Positions 1-10,335 of a DNA stretch of 64,000 nt are shown in pieces. Source of the DNA: Cepaea nemoralis (lineage: Eukaryota > Mollusca > Gastropoda > Stylommatophora > Helicidae); contig JACEFZ010018318.1 in assembly GCA_014155875.1 (NCBI GenBank), positions 62,001-126,000 of the forward strand, given 5' to 3'. Position 1 is the first letter of the stretch; each line of letters begins with the position of its first letter. The notes under the pieces were generated by a model. The model was not told where the DNA came from, did not search any database, and saw only the letters and a list, made by a program, of their open reading frames with translations. Position numbers and translations under genes: made by a program.

Positions 1-240
1 TTAGGTCTAGAACCTCATGTTTTAATCCCTCCTTCACTAGCAGACCCTGCCCGTGTCTCTCCTGTCCAGTTGTATTAATATGGCTAACACATCCATGGCA
101 CTGGTAATCATCTCCATTCAATTCTTGCAGCATCATGACGTCACAGTCATAAATCATCCTCTCCAGTAAGGCCATCTCTGCCTGGCACTACGACAATTCC
201 AAAATCCCACTCATATATTTAAATCCTAGGCGTTGTGTTT
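1..240 (-). mobile_element. I-like LINE, endonuclease N-terminal fragment
   Basis: On the - strand this reads as the beginning of an APE-type endonuclease domain, with an M-L-Q-E-L-N motif and a G-Q-G-L-L-V-K-x-G-L stretch. The same segment, clearly diverged, is found at 15240-15490 at the start of the longer I-like LINE copy, and that alignment is the main evidence. The reading frame has at least one stop. The rest of the element would continue off the left edge of the window. Confidence 0.55.
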
Positions 241-424
241 TTTCCTTACTCTTCTGATCCTCACCCTTATATTTCTATGCCTTCTTCTCTCTTCATTCCC
301 TCGCTTTCAACTCTTCACACCATCTACACTGACCGCTGAATATGAGATCAAGCGCAGAATAAGTACTCCGTTGCTCCCGCGATAATTCTGAGAAATAAAA
401 TGTAGTACCATAGGTAGTGTAATA
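241..424. other. No recognised feature
   Basis: AT-rich spacer between the LINE fragment and the Tigger element. I see no coding signal here. Confidence 0.4.
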
Positions 425-1666
425 CAGTGGAACCTCGCTTAACGAGCACGTAGCATAACGAGTAATTCGCATAACGAGCAAAATAAATTGTTTTAAAAAA
501 ATGACTCGCTGAACGAGTGACGTTTCGCATAACGAGTGACGAGGGGAGGCGAAATCCCGGATTGTGCGCCTGCAACAACGAGGATCGGAATCTCGCTTGT
601 TATGGACAACGCTCCTGCCCATCCTCCAGGACTACAAGATGACCTTCTTGAAGAATTTAAATTCATCAAGATCCAGTTTCTGCCTCCCAACACTACTCCG
701 TTACTCCAGCCTATGGACCAGCAGGTTATTTCTAACTTTAAGAAGCTCTACACTAAAGCGCTCTTCGAGCGTTGTTTTGAGGTGACTGAAGGGACCAATC
801 TCACTCTCAGAGAGTTTTGGAAATATCACTTCCACATCGTTGCCTGCCTCAAGATGATCGAAAAGGCGTGGGAAGGGGTTACCAAGAGAACCCTCACTTC
901 TGCTTGGAAGAAGCTTTGGCCGGAGAGCGTTGTCGAATGTGACTTTGAGGGGTTTGAGACAGTACCTGTGGAGCTTGTAGTCAACGAGATTGTGTCTTTG
1001 GCCAAGATCATGGGACTGGAGGTGGATAACAAAGATATCGATGAGCTTGTGGAAGAGCATAGCCAAGAGCTGACCACCGAAGAGCTTATGGAATTACATT
1101 GTGTTTCACAGCAAGAAGTTGTGGAGGAGAGTTTGTCCGAGGAGGAGGAGAAGGTAACAGCAAGCCAACAATCTTCTGGCGCAATAAGAGAAATGCTGAA
1201 AGCATGGGAAACTGTTGCATCGTACATTGAGAACCATCACCCTAATAAGGCAGTGGCTATGAGAGCTACTAATTTATTTAATGATAATGCTGTGTCGCAT
1301 TTCCACCAAATTCTGAAGCGTCGGCAAAAACAAATTTCTCTAGACAGCTTTCTAGTAAAAAAGAATTAGGTATGTATTATAAATTGTAAATTAATTATTT
1401 CAATTTTTTTTTCTACAAATCGAATTCTCATTCCAGGTTAGTTCATTTCGCGATAGAAGAGGAAGATAAATCACGCTCCTTAACAATGTATATATAATTT
1501 TCTTTGAATAAACGTTATGCAAAATATTTTGAGTACTTTTTCGGCATGGAACTCATTATCGTATTTTACATTAATTTGTATGGGAAAAACTGTTTCGCTG
1601 AACGAGTGTTTCGCTTTACGAGTAAGGTTCTGGAACGAATTATGCTCGTTAAGCAAGGTTCCACTG
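425..1666 (+). mobile_element. Tigger-like (Tc1/mariner superfamily) DNA transposon, internally deleted
   Basis: The left end reads CAGTGGAACCTCGCTTAACG, and the reverse complement of the right end matches it over about 24 bp with one mismatch. The element is flanked by TA on both sides (423-424 and 1667-1668), the target duplication of this superfamily. Subterminal copies of the motif AACGAGT lie inside both ends. At 1242 bp it is about half the usual Tigger length, because the 5' half of the transposase is gone while both ends are kept. It is therefore a non-autonomous deletion derivative that could only be moved in trans. Confidence 0.88.
536..1369 (+). pseudogene. Tigger/Jerky-type transposase, C-terminal part only
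   Basis: An open frame of 277 codons encodes the C-terminal half of a DDE transposase of the Tigger/jerky group. The second catalytic aspartate lies in the motif MDNAPAHP (about residue 23), and the third in PLLQPMDQ (about residues 55-62), with the spacing expected of a DDD family member. The N-terminal CENP-B-like helix-turn-helix domains and the first catalytic aspartate are absent, so the protein cannot be catalytically active. The reading frame begins with non-transposase codons taken from the terminal repeat, and the nominal start is a GTG. The C-terminus ends naturally in a basic tail about 300 bp before the right terminal repeat. The open frame implies either a recent deletion or a young copy. 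Confidence 0.85.
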
Positions 1667-1924
1667 TATATGTGAGGGTTCATACACGATTACCCCAGTA
1701 GTGCCCTCGTGCTGGGAAAAAGGACCGGTACAAGTTGTCCATTAGCCTAGCGCCGTCCCCACAACAACTTGACTGCTTCCGCTATTGACTCTGCTCCCCA
1801 CAACCATGCTGTTCCTCGGTACGGAGTAAACACCTTGAACTTGGGATGTAACTCTGATGGGGGGACTAAAAGGGTACTCTACCTTGCCCAAGGATGTCCC
1901 ATAGTTGAATTTAAGATCTCTATA

Positions 1925-2611
1925 GTAATGATTTAATAAGTTTATTAGATTTGGGAGGATGATAATATTCCGGCAAATACAGCCAATGCCTGGGGTTAGT
2001 GGCGGCACCCATGTGTAGTGACCAGAGATGATGCAGGAGCTGTAGGGGGATCCTAGCAACAACAGAAACTGGACTGCCAAAAATGATAGCCAGAGGCAGT
2101 TTGTAGAACGACCACAGGATGGCAACCATATGGCGAGACATCATGAGCAGGACTGCAAGTATTAGGATGTAGATGAAAGCCACAAAGTCCACACGGATAC
2201 CGGCAAAGGATGGCTGTCATGATGTAACAGCACTCGGGGCCAAACTTATAGAAACAATAATCTGCAAACAATGTGCATCAGGACATGACACTTTTGTCCC
2301 AGATAAAATGCATGATTTTGGGAAAGAGTATTTTCCCTTAACGAGGTTTGAGGATAGTGGGGCTAGCGTATTATTGTTTTTTGATGATACTCGATGATGA
2401 ACTTAAAGACTATTATGAGTAGAATCACCATGTACATCCTCAAATAACGCACAGCGGACATTCTGTCCGGGTCATATTTCTTGAAGCCAAACCAAGCTGC
2501 ATTGTCCAGAAGGTTGAGTTGAACACTCTCATTGCCCAGGTGACACGTAGCAGACCCGAAGTCGTTAGCTGCGATGTGCAGCTCAAATATCTTCTTGACA
2601 AGATGTAACAT
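1925..2611 (-). pseudogene. Piezo-like mechanosensitive channel fragment, frameshifted
   Basis: Read on the - strand, this stretch has pieces in successive frames that resemble the Piezo channel family in the expected order. First comes 2611-2363, with a W-F-G motif, then R-Y-L-R-M-Y-M and a hydrophobic helix ending in EYHQK. Next, around 2270-2220, is YCFYKFGPECCYIMT, like the family's conserved FFYKFG segment. Then 2192-1920 gives a membrane helix starting AGIRVDFVAFIY and ends with WLYLPEYYHPPKSNKLI, like the family's conserved WLYLP-[DE]-[FY]-[FY] segment. A Q-F-L-L-L-L-G-x-P piece lies in a third frame at about 2060. At least three frame changes and a short loop between helices argue for a decayed copy. 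I see no consensus splice sites between the pieces, so a retrocopy is possible. Homology is judged from memory of the family. Confidence 0.6.
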
Positions 2612-2619
2612 TTTTAACT

Positions 2620-3832
2620 AGCTCCCTACCTTACTCCCTCATTCAGACATAAATATTATAGTTAACTAGCTCACCCACCTCACTCCCACCCCAGTTACAT
2701 CTATAATTTTTAAATAGCTCCTCACTTCATTCGCACCTTTAGTCAGATTTATTATTGTTAATCCGATTTCCACCTCACTCGCATTTCCAGTTCCAGTTAC
2801 ATCTGTTTTGTTAAATAACTCCTCAGTCTCACTACCACCCCTAATTTATATCTATTATTGTTAACTAACTCTCCAACCTCACTCCCACCTCCAGTTACAT
2901 CTGTTGCTATTAACTAACTCACCCACCTCACCCCACCTCCAGTTACATCTGTTGCTGTTAACTAACTCGCCCACCTCACCCCACCTCCAGTTACATCTGT
3001 TGCTGTTAACTAACTGTCCAACCTCACCCCCACCTCCAGTTACATCTGTTGCTGTTAAATAACTCGCCCACCTCCAGTTACAGTTGCTGTTAACTAACTG
3101 TCCAACCTCACCCCCACCTCCAGTTACATCTGTTGCTGTTAACTAACTCGCCCACCTCCAGTTACATCTGTTGCTGTTAACTAACTCGCCCACCTCACCC
3201 CACCTCCAGTTACATATGTTGCTGTTAACTAACTCGCCCACCTCACCCCCACCTCCAGTTACATCTGTTGCTGTTAAATAACTCGCCCACCTCCAGTTAC
3301 AGTTGCTGTTAACTAACTGTCCAACCTCACCCCCCACCTCCAGTTACATCTGTTGCTGTTAACTAACTCGCCCACCTCCAGTTACATCTGTTGCTGTTAA
3401 CTAACTCGCCCACCTCACCCCACCTCCAGTTACATATGTTGCTGTTAACTAACTCGCCCACCTCACCCCCACCTCCAGTTACATCTGTTGCTGTTAACTA
3501 ACTCGCCCACCTCCAGTTACATCTGTTGCTGTTAACTAACTCGCCCACCTCACCCCCACCTCCAGTTACATCTGTTGCTGTTAACTAACTCGCCCACGTC
3601 ACCCCCACCTCCAGTTATATATGTTACTGTTAACTAACTCTCCAACCTCACCCCCACCTCCAGTTACATCTGTTGCTGTTAACTAACTCGCCCACCTCAC
3701 CCCCACCTCCAGTTACATATGTTACTGTTAACTAACTCCCCCACTTCTAGTTACATTTGTTATTGTTAAATAACTTCCCCACTTCAATCCCACCCCAGTT
3801 ACATCTGTTATTGTTAACTAACTCCTCCAACT
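2620..3832. repeat. Minisatellite, unit about 48-49 bp
   Basis: A tandem array contains the core AGTTACATCTGTTGCTGTTA followed by ACTAACTCGCCCACCTC. Unit starts at 2893, 2941, 2989 and 3038 give a period of 48-49 bp. Shorter units of about 33-36 bp lacking the CTCACCCCCAC block are interspersed in a regular pattern (3060-3130, 3270-3340), which gives a higher-order arrangement. The left part (2620-2880) is the most diverged. Short open frames here are by-products of the repeat. Confidence 0.9.
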
Positions 3833-3835
3833 CAC

Positions 3836-3921
<86 letters not shown>

Positions 3922-3930
3922 CATCCATCC

Positions 3931-4002
<72 letters not shown>

Positions 4003-4510
4003 GTCTGTCTATCTATCTATCTATCTGTCTGTCTGCCTGCCTGTCTGCCCGTCCGTCCGTCCGTCCGTCTCTCCCTCCGTCTATCCCACCCTCTCTATCT
4101 ATCGAGTCAGATCTATCTATCATCTATTATCATCCTCATATCCATCACCGTCTGTTGTCGTATGTTGTCTATCTATCCCACCTCTCATCTATCACATCTA
4201 TCTATATCTACTATCTACTACTATCTATTATCTATTACTACTATCGTCTCGTCTGTCTGTCTGTCGTCTGTCTGTCGTCTGTCTGTCTGTCGTTGTCTAT
4301 CTATCCCACCCTCTATCTATCGGTCAGATCTATCTATCTATCTATCATCTATCTCATCCACCCTCTATCTTCGGGCAGATCTATCTATCTATCTATATCT
4401 ATCTATCTATCTATCTGTCTATCTATCTATCTATCTGTCTATCTGTAGTCTGTCTGTCTGTCTGTCTATCCATATCTACTATTACTATCATCTATCTATC
4501 TATCATCTTC

Positions 4511-4553
<43 letters not shown>

Positions 4554-4588
4554 CCTACTCTATCTATCTATCGGTCTCTATCTATCTG

Positions 4589-4675
<87 letters not shown>

Positions 4676-4695
4676 GCCTGTCTGTAACTGTCTGT
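3833..4695. repeat. TCTA/TCTG tetranucleotide microsatellite
   Basis: Long pure TCTA runs (3833-4060 and 4500-4675) flank a degenerate centre with TCTG, CCGT and CATC variants. The array begins directly at the end of the 48-bp minisatellite. A 367-codon open frame of Tyr-Leu-Ser-Ile repeats crosses it and has no meaning as a gene. Confidence 0.95.
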
Positions 4696-4794
4696 CTGTC
4701 ACTGTCTCTGTCATCTCAATCGGATGGACCGTTCGCGAACGCATCAAACACATCCCCACATACCCACCCACATACATTCTATTTTATATATATA

Positions 4795-5335
4795 GATGGG
4801 TCAGTCTCTTTTCGCAGCGTGGAAAGCGTCGCACAAAGCATGAACTACGTAGCTCAGTGACGAGGGAGTCTTCGAAAAAAATGCACTCGTGAACCGAAGG
4901 ACGTGGCCCCGAATCGAACCACAACCTTCTGGGTATTTGGGTATTCTATGTACACTCCCGCTCCTCCATTTCGAACAGCATTTTGTGCTGACCCATCTGT
5001 GTAAACTCGGATCCATAGGTCCTGTGGATATTCGTCATCAAGGAAGCTGAGAGTGGCTGTTCTGCGCTGTACACTTAAAGCTAAAAGTTCTGAAGATTCC
5101 TTGGAGAAATCTAGATGTTGGATTATATCAGTCAGTTCACGCTGAGAGAAGCGTTGAACATCTGGAAAATCACCTTCGAAATCACTATCACAGTCACTTG
5201 TTGTTTCACATGCCACTGCTATCTCATCTTCTCATCTTCTAGCAGGGAATCCGACATCTGACTGAAAGTTGGAAATGGTATGTCATCTCCGTGTGGAACA
5301 GGTCGTCTAGCAGGATCTAAATATGGATATTTCCA
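4795..5335 (-). mobile_element. LINE fragment with RNase H domain (second family)
   Basis: On the - strand, a 120-codon frame (5216-4854) contains S-Q-R-E-L-T-D-I-I followed by YTDGSAQNAVRNGGAGVYI. The latter is the first strand of a retrotransposon RNase H domain with its catalytic aspartate in T-D-G-S. This differs from the I-like family elsewhere in the window, whose corresponding motif is YTDGSVVRNRRS. Upstream on the - strand (5217-5335) further LINE-like sequence continues out of frame. The 3' part is lost after about 60 residues of the domain. Confidence 0.65.
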
Positions 5336-5354
5336 TGTCTTGTGATCTCTTTCT

Positions 5355-5355
<1 letters not shown>

Positions 5356-5388
<33 letters not shown>

Positions 5389-5396
5389 ATTAATCC
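5356..5396. repeat. Poly-C tract, 41 bp
   Basis: An uninterrupted run of 41 C. On the - strand this is poly-G, able to form G-quadruplexes and prone to length error in sequencing. Confidence 0.97.
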
Positions 5397-5819
5397 CGCT
5401 AATGTTGACAACACAGAAATAACAGTCATCATAGTAGTTCTTGGGCTCTCTCCAAACCATAGGAATTCCAAATTTTGTAAGGGACTAGATAGCAATAGTT
5501 CCCCCTTCCCCTGTCCTGTTCACCTTGTTTTACTTTAAATTAAGCAAAGTATGCCCTTTTCACAAAAACAGTAATATTCTTCCTATGTCTTCTTTCAAAG
5601 TTTACTCTCGATAAATAACAAAATAAATCCCGTGAAACAGAATATGCTATTCTTGAATATGATGTAATTCTGTGTCAGAAGTGTAAGAAAATAAAGAGCA
5701 TACTAACATTCATGCAGTGGGTTAAAATCTTAAAAAAAACAACTCCATTCTTGGGAAATTCTTGGAAAATTGAAACTGTAAGTAAATAAGCAGTTTCATT
5801 TTGTAAGGGACTAGATAGC
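5397..5819. other. No recognised feature
   Basis: AT-rich sequence without convincing coding or repeat signal. The motif AAGGGACTAGATAGC occurs twice (near 5480 and 5808), the second time next to the 3' end of the RTE-like LINE. Confidence 0.4.
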
Positions 5820-8510
5820 TCATCTCATCTCATCATGTTCCTCTTGTGCCTTGCGGTGTCGAGGTGAAGAATAAACAGCGGGAGAGTGCCCGCTTAAGGG
5901 CTTCATGTATCGATATTCCCATGGACTCTGTTATTCCCTGCGTCCATCGTTTACGTGGTCGGCCTCTTCCTCTGCTTCCCTCTGGTCTGTACATAATTGC
6001 TTGTTGTGGTATACTGTTAGTTGGCAACCTACTTGCATGGCCAAACCATTTGACTTGCTGCCTTCTAATAAAATCTAGTGCAGCTACAACCCCCACTTTA
6101 GTCCTGATTTCTTCATTTCTGATCTTATCTCTTCTTGATACATTGAGTATTCTTCTCAGGAATCTCATTTCTGTTGTGATTTTTCTTTTCTCTTTTTCTG
6201 TCATTGTCCAGGTTTGGCATTGGTAACATAGAGTTGGTAGGAAGATTGTGTTGTAAAGTGCTTTCTTAGTAGTTATTGATACATGTTTGTTCTTTAGTAT
6301 TGGTGCCATTTGTCCAATGAGTTGGTTTGCCGTATTGCATCTATTTTCGATCTCGTCTTCTGATTTGCCATTTGATGATATTATACTTCCTAGGTACTTG
6401 AAACTTTTTATTTGTTTCAAGGGATGTTCGTTTAGGTGAATGTTGTTGCTTTTCCTTCTTTAGTTATAGTCATTACCTCTGTTTTACTTGTGCTAATTTT
6501 CATGTTATGTTCCCTACACATTTCGTTTAGACTATTCATGTGGTCTTGTAATTCAGCTTCTGATTTTGCTATTAGTGCCTGGTTGTCCGCAAAAAGGAGT
6601 TCTCTAATGGTGTAATTTGCAGATGGTTCTTCTTCTGTGTTCTCGTCATGCGGTGTTCTTGCTGTCTCTGTTTGGCTGGTTTCTTTACATATGTTGTCTA
6701 TATATGTTATGAACAAGAGAGGGGACAGGACACAACCTTGTCGCACTCCGGATCTTATGGTGAAGGGTTCTGAGTGTCCTACAGTTGCTCTCACTATGCA
6801 TTTACTGTTGTTGTACATGCTTCTACATAGGTTTGTTAGATGTGTACTCACTCCATATTGTTTAAGCATTTCCCACAGCTTGTTTCTATCTACTCTATCA
6901 AATGCCTTTTCTTGGTCGACAAAGGCTAAATAGAGCGTTTCATTGAATTCGATTGATTTTTCTATAAGTTGTCTAAGAGCAAAAATGGCATATGTGCATC
7001 CTCTGTTTTTCGTAAATCCAAGTTGTGTTTCGCTTAGCTGGGGTTCTATAGTATTTCGTAATCTTTTCTCAAGAATTTTGCAAAATATTTTCCCAGTATG
7101 ACTCAGCAGTGAAATGTCTCTGTATTGTGTGCAGTCTCTTTTGCTGTCTTTGTTTTTCCAAATTGGGATAATTATGGCGTTTCCCCAGTCTCTTGGTGTC
7201 TGTTTTTCTACCCAAACATGGTTGAATAGTCTATGTAGCCATACTGTTCCTGCTTCTCTTGCTGCTTTAATTAGTTCATTTAGTATTTCATCTTCTTCTG
7301 ATGATTTCTTCAATGGGGCTAATCTGACGGCTTCTATAATTTCTTCTTTCAGTATGTCTGGTTCTAGTTCTTCGGTGGCATCTGTGTCGGTTTCTTGAAT
7401 TCCTGTGACATCTGATGGGATGCTCGGAAGTTGTTCGAAGCACTGTTTCCATCTTGTTATGATTTGTTTTTGTTCACTTATTGGTTCTCCATTTTCGCTG
7501 TTAATTATTTCAGTTGGTTCTCATTGCACTTATCTTTTTGTAGAAGTTTCTAGTTGCCTCCTTCACTTATTGGTTCTCCATTTTCGCTGTTAATTATTTC
7601 AGTTGGTTCTCATTGCACTTATCTTTTTGTAGAAGTTTCTTGTTGCCTCCTTGTAGTTTTTATTTAGGATTTCTCCATACTCCTCCCAGTCTTTTTATTT
7701 TTCTCTCTTTACTGTTCTATTCACATGTCTTCTCGCTATTCTATATTCTATGTAATCGCATTCCTGTTTGCTCTTTGACCACTTTTTATATTTTTCTTTT
7801 TGTCTTTTACAGCTTTCTTTACTTCTGTGTTCCACCAACTTGTTATTTTCTGTATCCGTGTTTTGCGTTTTTTCGTGGTTCCACATATTATTTTTGCAGT
7901 ATTTAAAACGCTTGATTTGAACATCTCCCATTCTTCTCCCACTGTCTTTTTTCTATAAGTAATTTGACAAAGATTTCAGTTAGTTCTTTCTCATAATTTT
8001 CCCTCACTGCCTCGTCTTTGAGGTTTTTTTTTAAAGTTTACTGATTCGCATGGCATGTATTTTCCTGGTCTTTGATTTCTTAAATTGATGGTTCTTATTT
8101 TGACAACGACTACTTTGAAGTTTGTGTTTATACTTAAGTTGGGCACTGCCCTTGCATCTAATATATTTATCTTCCTGTTATTTCTTGTTAATATAAAATC
8201 AATTTGGCTTTTAGTATCTAGATCGTTCCATTTATACCAGGTGTATATTTGTGAGTCTTTGTGTTTATTGTATGTGTTTGTTACATAGAGGTCGTGTTGG
8301 CTGCATAGCTCTATCAGTCTACTTCCGTTATAATTTATTTCATTATGTTGTTCTCCAAATGCTCCAAGATGTTTTTCTATGCCCGCTCTGTTGTGTCCTA
8401 GTCTTGCATTGAAGTCTCCCATAACTATGATGTTGTCCTGCTTATCTATTCTATTTAGCACGTCATGGATGTCTTCGTAGAATTCCTCGTATTCTTGTAT
8501 CCTAACAAAC
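5820..8510 (-). mobile_element. RTE-like LINE, 5'-truncated
   Basis: The parts lie in order on the - strand. The endonuclease piece (about 8505-7991) has MGDFNARLG and a D-F-I-L-T-R strand. A linker (7940-7695) follows, then reverse transcriptase (7313-6432) with QLGFTKNRGC, DQEKAFDRV, GVRQGCVLSP and a catalytic box reading F-A-D-N in place of FADD. A C-terminal thumb (6420-5833) has SFKYLGSIISSNGKSEDEI and RGRGRPRKRW. The 3' end carries a short CATCT repeat at 5820-5835, as expected for RTE-type tails. The endonuclease start is missing. Frame breaks near 7400-7990 and the changed catalytic residue make it inactive. An 89-bp direct duplication lies in the linker. Confidence 0.85.
7473..7650. 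repeat. 89-bp tandem duplication inside the RTE-like LINE
   Basis: Positions 7473-7561 are repeated at 7562-7650 with very little difference (CTAGTTGCC against CTTGTTGCC). As 89 is not a multiple of three, the duplication breaks the frame of the LINE. Confidence 0.9.
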
Positions 8511-9055
8511 CAGAGCTCCTAGAGACAAATAAATGTGATGTTTAGATTTAACAGGCCTCATTGATGCAAAATGAGATGCAAACTGTTTAAAATTAATTTA
8601 TTGTTGATAGGGCTGTGTTATTGTTAACTCATGTTCCCACCTTACTCCCACGAAGAGATGGAAGAATTTGAAAATTATAATGACTTGACATTCCTGAAGA
8701 TTTGAATAATTAGGAACTGATGATGATTTGGTCTCACATGCTTGTAGATTTTAATCATTAGGAACTGGTAATGACTTTGTTCCATGTCTATAGATTTAAA
8801 TAATTAGGAACTAGTGAAGAAATGGCCTAATGAGAATTACAGAGGCCAGAAAAGGGAGAAAAAAAATGGAAACACTGTACCCTAGGATGAATGTCGTAAA
8901 AGTCGACTAAAAAGGGTTGTTCCACCCCATTGCGTAAAAACAAAAAAAAAACAAAAATACATTCAGATTATCTAAGAAAGCATGATCAAGTCCCACACAG
9001 AACAAAAATAATAACTCTGCCATACACACGGAAAGGAAACTCTTCTAATAGAGCG
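8511..9055. other. No recognised gene
   Basis: Contains three loosely repeated AT-rich pieces of the form TTTAAATAATTAGGAACT (near 8700, 8760 and 8800) and a segment GTCGTAAAAGTCGACTAAAA near 8890. The latter looks like transposon leader sequence but is not identified. Confidence 0.35.
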
Positions 9056-9385
9056 TTGTTAAGAAAGCCACAAAGAGTCTCCAGCGGCGCTACTCAACTT
9101 CCTGTCACCTAGGAGAATCTCCAGGACTTGCACCTGGAATGCACGCCTGTGGCACCAGGTGGAGAAAGCGGTGGAACAGACTGAGAACCCGTATGTGGAG
9201 AGGATGATATACTGGGGGGCCGGCAGGGGTTCTGAGCGAATCTCAAAACTGAGAGGGAAGACCAGGAGAACTTTCAATCAGATAGCAGTTGGAACGACTA
9301 GTAGTAGGATTCTTCGCTGGCTGTTGAACGAGGGGAGGTGAGCGAAAGGGAATGTCCTGAGTGCAGTGATGTAGGTTCTTCGCTC
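9056..9385 (+). mobile_element. I-like LINE, 3' end fragment
   Basis: Read on the + strand, this encodes the last part of the I-like LINE ORF2, recognisable by LRGKTRRTFNQIAVGT, then R-W-L-L-N-E-G, and by an ending like E-C-P-E-C-S-D-V-G-S. The same C-terminus is present at 9690-9960, 25900-26130, 27780-27960, 31390-31490, 32600-32750, 49650-49800 and 54430-54620. Confidence 0.75.
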
Positions 9386-9680
9386 ATAACTCATTACAGC
9401 ACTACAGGAAATTAATGGGAACATGTAATAAATCAAATGAAATTATCAAAAATAGCAAAGAAAAGTTCTCACAAACAATAAAGATCATATGAATAGATGG
9501 GTTAAATACTTTAAGGATCTTCTGAATAGACCAGTCCAAGGAATCCTCCGGATACCAACCGGCATGAGTGAAGCTGGATAACTGTGAACAAACCACCTAA
9601 AGAAGAAATTAGGAAAGCTATCAAACTATTGAAAGAGTGAGAAATTGCTGATCCAGAACAGAAGCTATTAGTTGAGTTGA
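9386..9680. other. No recognised feature
   Basis: Spacer between two oppositely oriented copies of the same LINE 3' end. No coding signal is seen. Confidence 0.35.
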
Positions 9681-10335
9681 GTTGAGTTAAGAACCGACAT
9701 CACTGCACTCAGGATATTTCCATACGTGCTCCGTCCCCTCGTTCAACAGCCAGCAAAGAGTCATACTGTTAATCGTTCCCACCGCTATCTGATTAGAAGT
9801 TCTCCTGGTCTTCCCTCTCATTTTTGAGATTATTCCAGAACCCCTGCCGATCCCCCGCATACTTATTCTTTCCACATATGGGTTCTCAATCTGTTCCCCC
9901 TCCTTCTCCACCTGGTAGCACAAGCGCACGACCACTTCCCATTTGTACACATGCAATCAACCACCAAGAGGTGCATTCCCTGCTAGCCTATCAGCCTGTT
10001 CATGCCCCCGCACCCCCGCATGGCCAGGGCAAAATATTCATACAATTCTCACGATCTGTGACCTCTGAAGCGACGATAGCCATTCTACACGAAACATTCC
10101 TTTCTCCACCTTACTAACCATACTCATTGAATCTGTAATGAATACAATGTGTGTTGTCCTCCAGCCAACTGAATGCCGCTGTTACTGCCTCCACCTCCAT
10201 TCTCTTGCTGGAGGTCGTAGTCTCTGTCATATATTTTTGAAGGGAGTGGGAGATCACTGCAGTGCATGCCCCATTTCTAAACAAAGAAGTTGGGCCCTAT
10301 CCTCTTCTATCTTCAATAACCCCAGAATATGACCC
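9681..10335 (-). mobile_element. I-like LINE, RNase H to 3' end
   Basis: On the - strand, the RNase H part (about 10330-10130) includes ETTTSSKRMEVEAVTAAF, alignable with the copy at 25560-25650. The C-terminal part (9956-9690) has SKMRGKTRRTSNQIAVGT and ends E-C-S-D-V-G-S. The 3' tail is a TTGAG/CTCAA short repeat at 9675-9695. Frames are broken between the pieces. Confidence 0.72.

Noticed and set aside
3757..4860. 367-codon open frame rich in Tyr-Leu-Ser-Ile
   Set aside because: It is the translation of the TCTA microsatellite and its degenerate centre, with no non-repeat coding sequence.
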